Below the pieces are notes generated by a model. It saw only the letters and a program-made list of their open reading frames with translations, was not told the DNA's origin and did not search any database. 22,392 nt of DNA from a virus, in the IMG/VR virus record IMGVR_UViG_3300037245_002208, positions 1 through 22,392 of that record. One strand, 5' to 3'. The position numbers and the translations under genes are program-made. Positions 12,258 through 19,773 of the stretch are shown here, in pieces. Position 1 is the first letter of the stretch; each line of letters opens with the position of its first letter.

Positions 12258-13416
12258 GGAACAGGCAAGGCTCGTAAAAGAGATACGAGAAGCCACAGAG
12301 AAAAATGATGCGGAGTCCAAAGAGAAAGAAGGGAAGCTCAATGCGCGCCTTGATGAGCTTGAAGGAAAGAATCAGGAGCTTGTAGCCAAACAACTCGAAG
12401 CCGAGAAGAAGGACGCTGAGACCAAAGAGGCTATGGAGTTGCTTGAGAAAAAGCTTCTCCGTCTCCCCGCTGGTGGCGAAGATGCGCACGAAGCCAAGGA
12501 AGCTACTAAGGCTTTCGAGAAATTCATCGTTAAGGGCGAAGGCGCGCTTTCGGATGAAGAGCGGAAGTATCTCCGCACGGATTCCGACCCAGACGGCGGT
12601 TATCTTGCACCGGTAGAAACATCTACCGATATTATTAAGAGGATTACGGAGATCAGCCCTGTTCGGCAACTAGTGCGTATCCGCACAACTTCCAGGCGGT
12701 CTTTCGAGATCCCAAAGCGCAAAGGCATTCCAACAGCATACCGTGTAGGGCAGGGGCAGACGGACACGCAGTCCCAGAGTTCTTACGGTATGGAGACAAT
12801 CAACGTAGAGCGCGCTACCGTTGATGTCCCTATCTCAATCGAGATGCTTGCCGATCCAGCGTTCAACATGGAGACCGAAATCAATCAGGATTCAGCGGAA
12901 GCCTTCGCAAAGCTGGAAGGCACTGAGTTTATTTCTGGTACTGGTGTTGGGCAGATGGAAGGTATCCTCACAAATGCCGATGTAGCGGAATTCAACTCTG
13001 GCGTTGCCGACAGTTTTGGTGGCGATGATCTTATTGATCTCACAGGCGAGCTAAAGGATGGCTATATTGGAAGGTTCCTCATGAACCGGAAGACCTTAGC
13101 TTTTACCCGTAAACTTAAGGACGGACAGGGGCAGTACCTGTGGCAGAATGGTCTTGCGGCGGGGCTTCCTAACACCATTAATGGCGATGCCTATGTTTCC
13201 GCTATTGATATGCCGGATATTGCGGCGAACGCATATCCTGTGGTATATGGTGATTTCATGAGGGCTTACCAGCTAGTAGACCATACCCAGACCAGCACCA
13301 TAAGAGACATATTCAGCCTAGCGCGAGAAGGTAAAGTGCTGTTCATTATGCACAGGCGTTTCGGTGGCAAGGTCGTTCTCGCAGAGAGCCTTAAAAAGCT
13401 AAAACTTTCGGTATAA
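12229..13416 (+). CDS. Major capsid protein (HK97 fold)
   Basis: A 395-residue protein. The start is set by AGGAGG six bases before ATG 12229. Residues ~1-95 form a charged coiled coil (REEQARLVKEIREATEK), the delta/scaffold domain removed by the prohead protease. The mature shell begins near LRTDSDPDGGYLAPVE (~residues 115-130), followed by the HK97 pattern IIKRITEISPVRQLVRIRTT, VDVPISIEMLADPAFN, EFISGTGVGQMEGIL and a C-terminal PVVYGDFMRAYQLVD, VLFIMHRRFGGKV. Length and domain order are those of HK97-like capsids. A G5/C5 hairpin follows the stop. Confidence 0.93.
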   Translation: MPEMTKEEREEQARLVKEIREATEKNDAESKEKEGKLNARLDELEGKNQELVAKQLEAEKKDAETKEAMELLEKKLLRLPAGGEDAHEAKEATKAFEKFIVKGEGALSDEERKYLRTDSDPDGGYLAPVETSTDIIKRITEISPVRQLVRIRTTSRRSFEIPKRKGIPTAYRVGQGQTDTQSQSSYGMETINVERATVDVPISIEMLADPAFNMETEINQDSAEAFAKLEGTEFISGTGVGQMEGILTNADVAEFNSGVADSFGGDDLIDLTGELKDGYIGRFLMNRKTLAFTRKLKDGQGQYLWQNGLAAGLPNTINGDAYVSAIDMPDIAANAYPVVYGDFMRAYQLVDHTQTSTIRDIFSLAREGKVLFIMHRRFGGKVVLAESLKKLKLSV

Positions 13417-13422
13417 TTTGCA

Positions 13423-13441
13423 GGGGGGCTTTAAGTCCCCC
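13423..13441 (+). other. G/C-rich hairpin after the capsid gene
   Basis: GGGGGGC and GTCCCCC pair (one G-U) around the loop TTTAA, six bases after the capsid stop. No run of T residues follows directly, so it is a poor intrinsic terminator and may instead protect or limit the transcript. Confidence 0.6.
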
Positions 13442-13470
13442 GCTTTAACTTAATTTAAGGAGAGATTAAA

Positions 13471-13875
13471 ATGCAGAGAGACATGCATAACAACGTTGAT
13501 GATAGAGTAGCCTTGAACATTCAGGCGATTTCTACCGACACTACCACAGCAGGGGCGATCATAGACACGGCGGGATATGAGTCAATTGAATTCATTATCC
13601 AGTCCGCAACTCTTACCGACGGTACATACACTGCGGTTTTGCAGGATGGCGATGATTCCGGTCTTTCTGATGCGGCTAACGTAGCCTCTGATTTTGTGCT
13701 TGGCACTCTGCCGGTCTTCGCTCTCACAGAGGATAACGTGACTAAGCGCGTTGGTGCTGTTCCGAAGAAAAGATATATTCGGCTTTCGCTGACATCCGCA
13801 TCTACTTCAAGTGGTGGAACGCTTGGTGCTGTGGCTGTTCTTGGTAAACCACACTCTGCTCCAGTAGCGCAGTAA
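13471..13875 (+). CDS. Capsid decoration-like protein
   Basis: A 134-residue beta-rich protein with AAGGAG eight bases before the ATG. The pattern of alternating strands and Ser/Thr/Gly loops (IIDTAGYESIEFIIQSATLT, DGTYTAVLQDGDDSGLSDA, KKRYIRLSLTSASTSSGGTL) is typical of the small proteins found directly after HK97-type capsid genes, which coat the shell. It is flanked by strong RNA hairpins on both sides, as might suit a gene that needs its own expression level. Function is inferred from position and composition. Confidence 0.7.
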   Translation: MQRDMHNNVDDRVALNIQAISTDTTTAGAIIDTAGYESIEFIIQSATLTDGTYTAVLQDGDDSGLSDAANVASDFVLGTLPVFALTEDNVTKRVGAVPKKRYIRLSLTSASTSSGGTLGAVAVLGKPHSAPVAQ

Positions 13876-13884
13876 CGGAATAAC

Positions 13885-13900
13885 GGGGGCGCAAGCCCCC
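13885..13900 (+). other. Strong hairpin with GCAA tetraloop
   Basis: GGGGGC, loop GCAA, GCCCCC: a perfect 6-bp stem closed by a GNRA tetraloop, nine bases after the decoration gene stop. It is followed by TTAATT rather than a T run, so it is a weak terminator at best; an mRNA-stabilising or processing role is possible. Confidence 0.7.
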
Positions 13901-13919
13901 TTAATTACAAGGAGGGACT

Positions 13920-14186
13920 ATGAAAATAGAATGTACAAGAGATTCCAAGTGGGGTAACCCAAGGAACGGAGGCTCACAGACCTTTAAAAAAGGGCAGGTT
14001 CTTGTTTGCGGCGAAGATGTAAAAGAGAGCCGTGCGGAGGATATGCTTCGTTGCGATTACGCCGTAAAGGTTGGTGATACAGAGGTCAAAGAGACCAAGG
14101 ACAACAAGGGCGAAAAGGACGAAAAGACGGTGAAGGGCAAAGCCGAGGCGGAGACCAAGGACAACAAGAAGGGAACAACTAAATGA
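13920..14186 (+). CDS. Hypothetical head-region protein with Lys/Glu-rich tail
   Basis: An 88-residue protein with AAGGAGGG before the ATG. The first ~50 residues form a small domain (FKKGQVLVCGEDVKESRAED, MLRCDYAV), the kind of short SH3-like unit often found near capsid genes. The last ~35 residues are almost all Lys, Glu, Asp, Thr and Asn (KETKDNKGEKDEKTVKGKAE) and are probably disordered. The tail coding sequence is repetitive (GAGACCAAGGACAACAAG-like units at 14091 and 14151). Function unknown. Confidence 0.6.
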   Translation: MKIECTRDSKWGNPRNGGSQTFKKGQVLVCGEDVKESRAEDMLRCDYAVKVGDTEVKETKDNKGEKDEKTVKGKAEAETKDNKKGTTK

Positions 14187-14635
14187 GTAACGTAGAGAAC
14201 GGATATCGACCAGCTGTTTCGGGTGATAAAAACGCCCCATTTGTAGAGGGTGTCAATACACCTACGTCATTCAGCTTTGCCTTTACTGCTGGAGCGGCGA
14301 ACGTAGCAGAAGTCGCTATCTCCGTCCTTGATGGTACAGCCGCTTTGCTTGCAGGCGCAAGACCATTCAAGGTGTGGCTAACCGACTCCGCTACAGGCGT
14401 AGGGCTTACCGCCACAGGTGCATCCGGCACGGTACAAGCTAAGTCTGCTTCCGGTGTTGACTTTGGTGTGTTAACGGCTAAGAAGGCAATAGAGGTACAG
14501 CCGCTGGCTACAGGGATCTACACACTAGAGATAACCGATACCTCCAAAACAGCGTTCTATGTTGCTGTTCAGTGTCCTTATAGTGGGCATGTAATAGTGT
14601 CACGGGTAATGGTCACTGGCGATTATGGTGCATAA
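14183..14635 (+). CDS. Probable virion surface (head fibre-like) protein
   Basis: A 150-residue Ala/Gly/Ser/Thr-rich beta protein that starts in an ATGA overlap with the previous gene, with AAGGG upstream. The middle (GARPFKVWLTDSATGVGLTA) and end (GIYTLEITDTSKTAFYVAVQ) look like an immunoglobulin-like or fibre-type beta fold. Related short proteins are common among head genes. No enzymatic motif is seen. Position argues for a virion role. Confidence 0.6.
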   Translation: MSNVENGYRPAVSGDKNAPFVEGVNTPTSFSFAFTAGAANVAEVAISVLDGTAALLAGARPFKVWLTDSATGVGLTATGASGTVQAKSASGVDFGVLTAKKAIEVQPLATGIYTLEITDTSKTAFYVAVQCPYSGHVIVSRVMVTGDYGA

Positions 14636-14641
14636 TCAGGC

Positions 14642-14663
14642 GTGGTCGGGTAATGACGACCAC
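14642..14663 (+). other. 7-bp stem-loop in the gap before the paralogous structural genes
   Basis: GTGGTCG and CGACCAC form a perfect stem around the 8-base loop GGTAATGA, six bases after a stop codon. No T run follows. It is the third hairpin in the gaps of this head-gene run. Confidence 0.55.
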
Positions 14664-14690
14664 TACCTTATAAGCAGAAAGGGTTGATCA

Positions 14691-15461
14691 ATGGTATGGT
14701 CTGGTAATGCTGGGATTGATTGGTATAGCGCAGTATCGCTAGGGCTTGTTCCCGGCATGTCAATTGTTCATAAATATGGTCGAAATGGGGCTGTTCCTAA
14801 TGGTTCTTGGGAGGCAATAACTCCTTCGGGGGCTATTAACTTCCTGCAAGCCGCAACACCAGTAAGAATAAAGGCTGGTGGAAATGCCGCTGATACAGCC
14901 GCTGGGGCAGGAGCGCGAAAAATCACAGTCGAGGGGCTTGACAGTAATTTAGCCCTAGCGACAGAGGAGATCGTAACGGCTGGCGCAAGTGCAAGTTCTG
15001 TTACAGCCATATCATTTTGGCGTATATTCAGGGCTTATGTAAGCGATGATAGCACAGGTGCCTATGGAGGTTCGAATACAGGCGCAATCACTGTTGAAAA
15101 TGGAGCAGGGGGAACCGATTTAATACAAATAGGATCGGGTGAAGGGCAAAGTCAATTCGGTAGCTATTCAATACCTGTGGGCAAAACGGGCTATGTTATA
15201 GGTGGCGATGCAACCGTGAATGGGGTGAAGGCGGCAAGTGTTAGAGGTTTTGTCAGGGCGAACCTGAATAAGGTCACTACTCCTTTTTCACCTAAGAAAT
15301 TAAAAATACAGAGTGACGGTATCTTAGGCCAATCTGTTTTAATCTCTAAATCGGCGAGAATAATTCTCCCCCAGCTTTCTGATATATGGTTTGAGGCGAA
15401 TGGTGGCGGAGCGGCTACAGAGGCAAGCGTTGATTTTGAGATTCTTTTGGTGGACAACTGA
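14691..15461 (+). CDS. Virion structural protein, first of a tandem paralogous pair
   Basis: A 256-residue protein with AAAGGG nine bases before the ATG. It shares with the next gene the opening MVW.GN.G.D, GHSIVHK-like (here GMSIVHKYG), AADTAAGAGARKITVEGLDS, the motif GEGQSQFGSYSIPVGKTGY and the C-terminus FEILLVDN. The content is Gly/Ala/Thr-rich and mostly beta. The signature 'G.GQSQ...Y.IP.GKT.Y' occurs in uncharacterised structural proteins of marine and environmental phages, as far as I can recall. Role in the virion (head surface or neck) is inferred from position. Confidence 0.7.
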   Translation: MVWSGNAGIDWYSAVSLGLVPGMSIVHKYGRNGAVPNGSWEAITPSGAINFLQAATPVRIKAGGNAADTAAGAGARKITVEGLDSNLALATEEIVTAGASASSVTAISFWRIFRAYVSDDSTGAYGGSNTGAITVENGAGGTDLIQIGSGEGQSQFGSYSIPVGKTGYVIGGDATVNGVKAASVRGFVRANLNKVTTPFSPKKLKIQSDGILGQSVLISKSARIILPQLSDIWFEANGGGAATEASVDFEILLVDN

Positions 15462-16214
15462 ATGGTTTGGCAGGGGAATCCAGGTTCAGACTATTACTTA
15501 GAGTTGGCAAAGGGAAGGGTCGAGGGTCATTCCCTCCTTCATAAATTTTCTCATGCCGATGCTCTCGGAACAACACTTATAGATTTATGGTCTGCCAATA
15601 TAGCTTATCCGTGGCTTACAGCAGCAAGCATTTTGAAAGTGTCTAGTACGGATGCAACGGATACATCGGCTGGCGCAGGCGCAAGAACGGTAGAAATATT
15701 CGGTTTAGATTCTGATTATAAGGAGATAAACGAGACTGTCAACCTGAATGGTCAAACATCGGTAGATACCACTGAGGAGTATCTTCGCATTTACCGAGTT
15801 ATTGTAAGGTCTTCCGGTACGTTCGATTCTGCTAATGCAGGTGAAATCTGGGTAGGAACAGGAACAGTGACAGCAGGTGTTCCCGCTGTTAAGCTTTCTC
15901 ATGTAGAAGTAGGAAAAGGGCAATCTCAGATGTCTCAATATACTATACCTGCGGGCAAAACAGCATATCTTGTTACTTCTGTGATTACAACCAATGGTGA
16001 TAAAGAAGTAGAATTTCAGTATTATGTGAGACCGCTTAATGAAGTATTCCAAGTAAAATTCGAAAATCATCTTTATAGAGATAGCCTGCCTGCAAATTAC
16101 AAAGTACCGCATCTGATGATTGCAGAAAAATCAGATATTACTATCAAGGCAAAAGTGGGTTCTGGCACAGGCGCAGTCTCGTATGAATACGATCTTGTTT
16201 TGGTAGATAATTAA
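15462..16214 (+). CDS. Virion structural protein, second of a tandem paralogous pair
   Basis: A 250-residue protein that begins directly after the stop of its paralogue, with GGTGG inside the end of that gene. Shared landmarks are MVWQGNPGSDYY, EGHSLLHKFSH, TDTSAGAGARTVEIFGLDSD, GKGQSQMSQYTIPAGKTAYL and the final YDLVLVDN. The conserved blocks lie in the same order and spacing as in the first copy, but the sequences between them differ, so the duplication is old. The two may form a hetero-oligomer or act at different virion positions. Confidence 0.7.
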   Translation: MVWQGNPGSDYYLELAKGRVEGHSLLHKFSHADALGTTLIDLWSANIAYPWLTAASILKVSSTDATDTSAGAGARTVEIFGLDSDYKEINETVNLNGQTSVDTTEEYLRIYRVIVRSSGTFDSANAGEIWVGTGTVTAGVPAVKLSHVEVGKGQSQMSQYTIPAGKTAYLVTSVITTNGDKEVEFQYYVRPLNEVFQVKFENHLYRDSLPANYKVPHLMIAEKSDITIKAKVGSGTGAVSYEYDLVLVDN

Positions 16215-16226
16215 AGGTCTAAGTGT

Positions 16227-17072
16227 ATGAGCATAGTAAGCTTAGCTGATGATCTACTACCATTCCTGGAGCTGTCTGCCGATGACTCTAATGGCAATGT
16301 CGCACGAGTACAGGACGGCGTAGAGGGATTCCTTAAGAGCTACACCGGTCGAGAGTGGGAGTCAGCGTCTTTCAAAGAGGAGATCCCTTGCAATACTCGG
16401 AATAGCATGTATTCGGTATTCGTAAAGAATGCTCCGATAACCAAGATAACTAAGGTGGCGATAGGCACTAACACAGCCCTGATTATCACGAATACAAATG
16501 CATCGACATCGGCAATCGTGAACGTGAGCGCGCTTGGAGTAGTGCTTACCTACAACGGATCGGACACATCCGGTGATTTTACTTTCGTCAACAATGTGAC
16601 AATAGCCGCTCTCGCGACATCGATTAATGGTGCGGGTAGCGGGTGGTCTGCGACCGTGATATCTGGATTCGAGTCTTATCTATCAACCGAGCTAGTGCCA
16701 CGCTTTGGGGCGGAGTCTATCAACTCTACCGAGATAGGAGTCGAGTTACCGGCGCAGGGGTTGACGGACATCGAGGTGAACGCCGATATAGGTGAAATAT
16801 CACGCGTAGCAGGATTTAGAAGCATAAGCAATAGCCTGCACGGTTCAAAAGTATATGTTCATTACACAGGCGGTTATTCGGCAGCGGATATGCCTAACGA
16901 TATTAAACATGCGGTAATGACGATGGTCTCGTATATCTACAAGAAACTTATATCAGGAGAGTTTGGCGTAGAGCAATGTAGTATTGCCGGAATATCAGCA
17001 ACCTTTACAAAGGACGGTTTCCCTAAAGAGGCGATGGACACTATGAACATGCGCCGAAAGAGGAGGCTGTAA
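16227..17072 (+). CDS. Head-tail connector (adaptor) protein with a central insert
   Basis: A 281-residue protein. The N-terminal ~70 residues (LADDLLPFLELSADDSNGNV, VEGFLKSYTGREWE) and the C-terminal ~90 (VYVHYTGGYSAADMPNDIKH, AVMTMVSYIYKKL) match the helical-bundle head-tail adaptor of the HK97 gp6/SPP1 gp15 type, which is usually 100-200 residues. Between them, about residues 75-185, is an inserted beta domain (TSAIVNVSALGVVLTYNG, TIAALATSINGAGSGWSATV). The adaptor ring binds below the portal. It ends in a TAATG overlap with the next gene. Confidence 0.8.
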   Translation: MSIVSLADDLLPFLELSADDSNGNVARVQDGVEGFLKSYTGREWESASFKEEIPCNTRNSMYSVFVKNAPITKITKVAIGTNTALIITNTNASTSAIVNVSALGVVLTYNGSDTSGDFTFVNNVTIAALATSINGAGSGWSATVISGFESYLSTELVPRFGAESINSTEIGVELPAQGLTDIEVNADIGEISRVAGFRSISNSLHGSKVYVHYTGGYSAADMPNDIKHAVMTMVSYIYKKLISGEFGVEQCSIAGISATFTKDGFPKEAMDTMNMRRKRRL

Positions 17073-17434
17073 TGAGTTGCCTTCGTGGGGATAGGGTCTC
17101 TGTTGTTTTACAGACAAGCACTCCCACGCAAACACCCGAAGGTAGCTGGGAGCCAAACTGGTCAAACACAGAAACCATGTCCGTCATATTGCAACCAATA
17201 AGAGGTGGCAAGTCATACATGCAGGGCAAGGATAGCGTGATCGCTAATTATCGCATGTGGGTAGACGGCAAAAAAGATGATCGTACAGCGAGAACAATAT
17301 CTGAAAGCCAGCAAATAATATATGGTTCACGCCGGTTTAATATTTTGTTTGTAGCCGACCAGCTCGAACAAGGCTCTATGTACGTTGTCGATATGGTGGA
17401 AGTGCCATTTGACAAAGGAGCCTCTGATGATTAA
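17072..17434 (+). CDS. Head-tail joining (head closure) protein
   Basis: A 120-residue beta protein of the SPP1 gp16/phage head-tail joining type: LRGDRVSVVLQTSTPTQTPE, SWEPNWSNTETMSVILQPIR, then SQQIIYGSRRFNILFVADQL and MYVVDMVEV. It closes the head channel after packaging and gives the surface for tail attachment. Order (adaptor, closure, gp10-like, DUF3168) supports the call. The start overlaps the previous stop, and its end overlaps the next start. Confidence 0.8.
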   Translation: MSCLRGDRVSVVLQTSTPTQTPEGSWEPNWSNTETMSVILQPIRGGKSYMQGKDSVIANYRMWVDGKKDDRTARTISESQQIIYGSRRFNILFVADQLEQGSMYVVDMVEVPFDKGASDD

Positions 17435-17843
17435 TTGGAAGGGCGATAAGCTTAGGAAAGTATACGAAGACCTGGCTATGATGAGACTAATAAAAGCCGG
17501 AAGACTTGTGGAAAAAATGGCTAAACATATAGCGGCGGTTGACACAGGTAAAATGAAGGCAACTATTACCACAAACTGGACGGGCGGTAAAGAGTCTAGC
17601 AAGGTGGGAAGGCTGGCTAGGAAGACCAGGCTGACAAGCAGTAAAACGGGGCGCATTGTAACGAGTGAGCCTGTCACAGGGATAAGCCCACCTCTTACAC
17701 CGTTCACCGTTATCATAGGCTCTAACGCTAAGTATGCGCCCTTCGTAGAGCTAGGGACATCGAAGATGTCTGCCCAGCCTTTTCTAAGACCCGCATTATT
17801 CGGCGCAAGAAATGCGATACGAAAAATCATGGGGGTAGGGTAG
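17427..17843 (+). CDS. HK97 gp10-like tail component
   Basis: A 138-residue protein from ATG 17427, with AAAGGAG seven bases upstream; an in-frame ATG at 17385 lies deep inside the preceding gene. A helical N-terminus with VEKMAKHIAAVDTGKMKATI is followed by the family hallmark GSNAKYAPFVELGTSKMSAQ and PFLRPAL near the C-terminus. HK97 gp10-like proteins act at the head-tail junction or tail terminus. Adjacent genes agree. Confidence 0.9.
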   Translation: MINWKGDKLRKVYEDLAMMRLIKAGRLVEKMAKHIAAVDTGKMKATITTNWTGGKESSKVGRLARKTRLTSSKTGRIVTSEPVTGISPPLTPFTVIIGSNAKYAPFVELGTSKMSAQPFLRPALFGARNAIRKIMGVG

Positions 17844-18254
17844 GTGGCGACAAAGGAATTATTCGGGGCCATTCTTACGCATTTCAACGTAACGAATGAT
17901 TTTAATACGGCCGTAAGCGGTCAACTTGCCGCCTATAAGGCGGAGAACGCTCCCTCGTTCCCACACGCTGTCTTCACACTGATTAGCGATGATCCCGAAT
18001 ATACATTCACTGGCAATAATCTTGAAGTGGCATTAATGCAATTCAGCATTTATGACAACAAGGCGGCTATTGGTACGGTACAAGACGCACAGCAGAAGTT
18101 GTGGGATTTATTCGATGATGCGGTAATAACGATGGCAGGATTTACGCAACTGGCATTTATTCGAGGGCAAACACTCCTCAAGCGAGGCGAAGTAGATCGA
18201 CCGGAAATATGGGCAAGTCACACAGTATACGAAATAACGTTTCAAAAAACATAG
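17844..18254 (+). CDS. Tail completion protein (DUF3168 family)
   Basis: A 136-residue protein starting at GTG 17844, directly after the previous stop, with GGGGGTAGGG upstream. The pattern LFGAILTHFNVTNDFNTAVS, PHAVFTLISDDPEYTFTGN and a middle LMQFSIYD.KAAIGTVQDAQ followed by TVYEITFQK at the end matches DUF3168/lambda gpU-like tail terminators, which cap the tail tube and fit it to the head. Confidence 0.85.
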   Translation: MATKELFGAILTHFNVTNDFNTAVSGQLAAYKAENAPSFPHAVFTLISDDPEYTFTGNNLEVALMQFSIYDNKAAIGTVQDAQQKLWDLFDDAVITMAGFTQLAFIRGQTLLKRGEVDRPEIWASHTVYEITFQKT

Positions 18255-18263
18255 GAGGTAACA

Positions 18264-18632
18264 ATGGCTAAAATTCATGGTAAGGGCGGGGACGTAGATA
18301 CAGGATCGAGTGTATCGGGTATCAACGCATGGACACTCTCGCACGATGGTGAGGCAGCGGAGACAACGGATTTCGCATCCGCTGGGACAAAAGAGTACAT
18401 CCCCGGATTAACGGGTTGGGCGGGAACATTCGCGGGGTTTAAAGACGGTCCGCCGATAGCACCTAATAGCATTGTATCGTTAAGCCTCGAAGAGGTAGCG
18501 GGTAGTGCGACTGAAAAATACACTGGCTCTGCCATTGTCACCAACCATTCGGTAGATACTAATACTGCTGGGGTAGTGACATATACCTATACATTCGTAG
18601 GAACGGGCTTGCTTACACCGGCATCGGCGTAA
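18264..18632 (+). CDS. Major tail (tube) protein, short paralogue
   Basis: A 122-residue protein with AGGAGG six bases before the ATG. It starts MAKIHGKGGDV, continues GINAWTLSHDGEAAETTDFA, then GTKEYIPGLTGWAGTFAGF and ends TYTYTFVGTGLLTPA. The order of strands, the 'AWTL..DGEAAETTDF' motif and the position between the tail terminator and the chaperones fit a siphovirus tail tube subunit. Its C-terminal 104 residues are closely related to those of the next gene: 41 of 46 residues from GINAWTLS to DGPP are identical. It is probably the basic tube subunit. Confidence 0.8.
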   Translation: MAKIHGKGGDVDTGSSVSGINAWTLSHDGEAAETTDFASAGTKEYIPGLTGWAGTFAGFKDGPPIAPNSIVSLSLEEVAGSATEKYTGSAIVTNHSVDTNTAGVVTYTYTFVGTGLLTPASA

Positions 18633-18647
18633 TAAGGAGATAAGAGT

Positions 18648-19454
18648 ATGGCTAAAATTCATGGTAAGGGCGGAGATGTTTACGGTATCGATGTAGTCGT
18701 TGATGACTGCGAAGACGCATGGGATGAAGGTGGTGCGGATGCAGGATCTACCCCAAGCACTACGGCGGGTAAAGTAGGGACAAATGCGGCACGGGCTACG
18801 ACAGTAGCTGTAGGAGCGGTTGCCACGTTAATGAATGAGGCTGTGGCGAGTACCGACTACTCGGCTTATGGAGCGGCGGTATTCTGGGCGAGATCGAGTC
18901 TGGCGAGTCTTATTGCGGGTGACCTGCAATTGCGAGTTGACGATACAGCGCAGACAGTCAGCCCGCTAGAAACGCTTGATCTTGGGGCTATGGCTACAGC
19001 AGATACATGGTACAGGCATCTAAGCAAGTTTGTCACCCCCGCTAATCTAACGGCGGTAATAAGTCTTGGGCTAGGGCAAGTAAACGATCTGGGTGATGGC
19101 ACGTTCGATATAGACGATGTGAGGTTCGTCAAGCGGATAGCCGGTATAAATGCTTGGACGTTGAGCTATGACGGTGAGGCGGCCGAGGTAACTGACTTTG
19201 CCTCTGACGGTACGAAAGAATATATCCCTGGCGCAAGTGGTTGGGCGGGAACGTTTGCAGGATTCAAAGATGGTCCGCCTCTCGACATCAATGCCGAGGT
19301 TGTAATGGCGTTCCAAGAAGGTCCGGCTGTAGGGCAAAGCTATCTAGGGAATGTTATTATCACAAACCAATCGACGGACGTGAACAGTGCGGGTGTTATA
19401 ACGTATTCGTATACCTTTACCGGCACTGGCGACCTACAAATACCAACGGCTTAA
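18648..19454 (+). CDS. Tail tube paralogue with inserted beta-sandwich domain
   Basis: A 268-residue protein with AAGGAG before the ATG. Its first 11 residues (MAKIHGKGGDV) and its last 103 (from GINAWTLSYDGEAAEVTDFA) repeat the short tail tube protein. Between them are ~154 residues (about 12-165) that resemble carbohydrate-binding or galactose-binding-like beta-sandwiches: VVDDCEDAW, TTVAVGAVATLMNEAV, AAVFWARSS, LQLRVDDTAQ, TWYRHLSKFV and a closing FDIDDVRFV. The insert would project from the tube surface and could bind glycans at the host surface or decorate the tail. The duplicated tube domain implies a tube of two subunit types. Confidence 0.8.
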   Translation: MAKIHGKGGDVYGIDVVVDDCEDAWDEGGADAGSTPSTTAGKVGTNAARATTVAVGAVATLMNEAVASTDYSAYGAAVFWARSSLASLIAGDLQLRVDDTAQTVSPLETLDLGAMATADTWYRHLSKFVTPANLTAVISLGLGQVNDLGDGTFDIDDVRFVKRIAGINAWTLSYDGEAAEVTDFASDGTKEYIPGASGWAGTFAGFKDGPPLDINAEVVMAFQEGPAVGQSYLGNVIITNQSTDVNSAGVITYSYTFTGTGDLQIPTA

Positions 19455-19759
19455 TGAATGGCGATTGCGGGATATTTTACGATGGTGACCGTCAAGTGGG
19501 CGGTTGCTACAGTTGGGTTGTCGATACCAAGCTCGGCGTTCAACCGTCCGACAAGTGGAAAAACTTTAAGGTGCTTAGCCGGTCAATAAAAACTGAGCGA
19601 TGGTGGTTATTTGAGAATATTACAGCGTTTACGGTTAAGCTATACGAGATGAAAGGCGATGATCTTATATACGCTAATAGTGCGGATATAAAAAGCATCG
19701 TTGTCTCGCCATTTGAATTGGGCGAAGAACAGTCGCACGAATTGCTAATGAAATTTTAA
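19454..19759 (+). CDS. Hypothetical tail-region protein
   Basis: A 101-residue protein from ATG 19454 in a TAATG overlap with the previous stop. An in-frame ATG at 19241 would run through the tube gene and is rejected. It has a beta-rich pattern (GIFYDGDRQVGGCYSWVVDT, WWLFENITAFTVKLYEMKGD) with three Trp clusters and ends SHELLMKF. No Shine-Dalgarno sequence is seen, so it depends on coupling. Position between tube and chaperone genes suggests a minor tail function; no family is recognised. Confidence 0.65.
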   Translation: MNGDCGIFYDGDRQVGGCYSWVVDTKLGVQPSDKWKNFKVLSRSIKTERWWLFENITAFTVKLYEMKGDDLIYANSADIKSIVVSPFELGEEQSHELLMKF

Positions 19760-19773
19760 AGGAGGGAACTGAT

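Noticed and set aside
19241-19453. Upstream start for the 101-residue tail gene
   Set aside because: It would overlap 213 bases of the tail tube coding sequence, and the stretch is Cys/Arg-rich shadow sequence; ATG 19454 overlaps the preceding stop.
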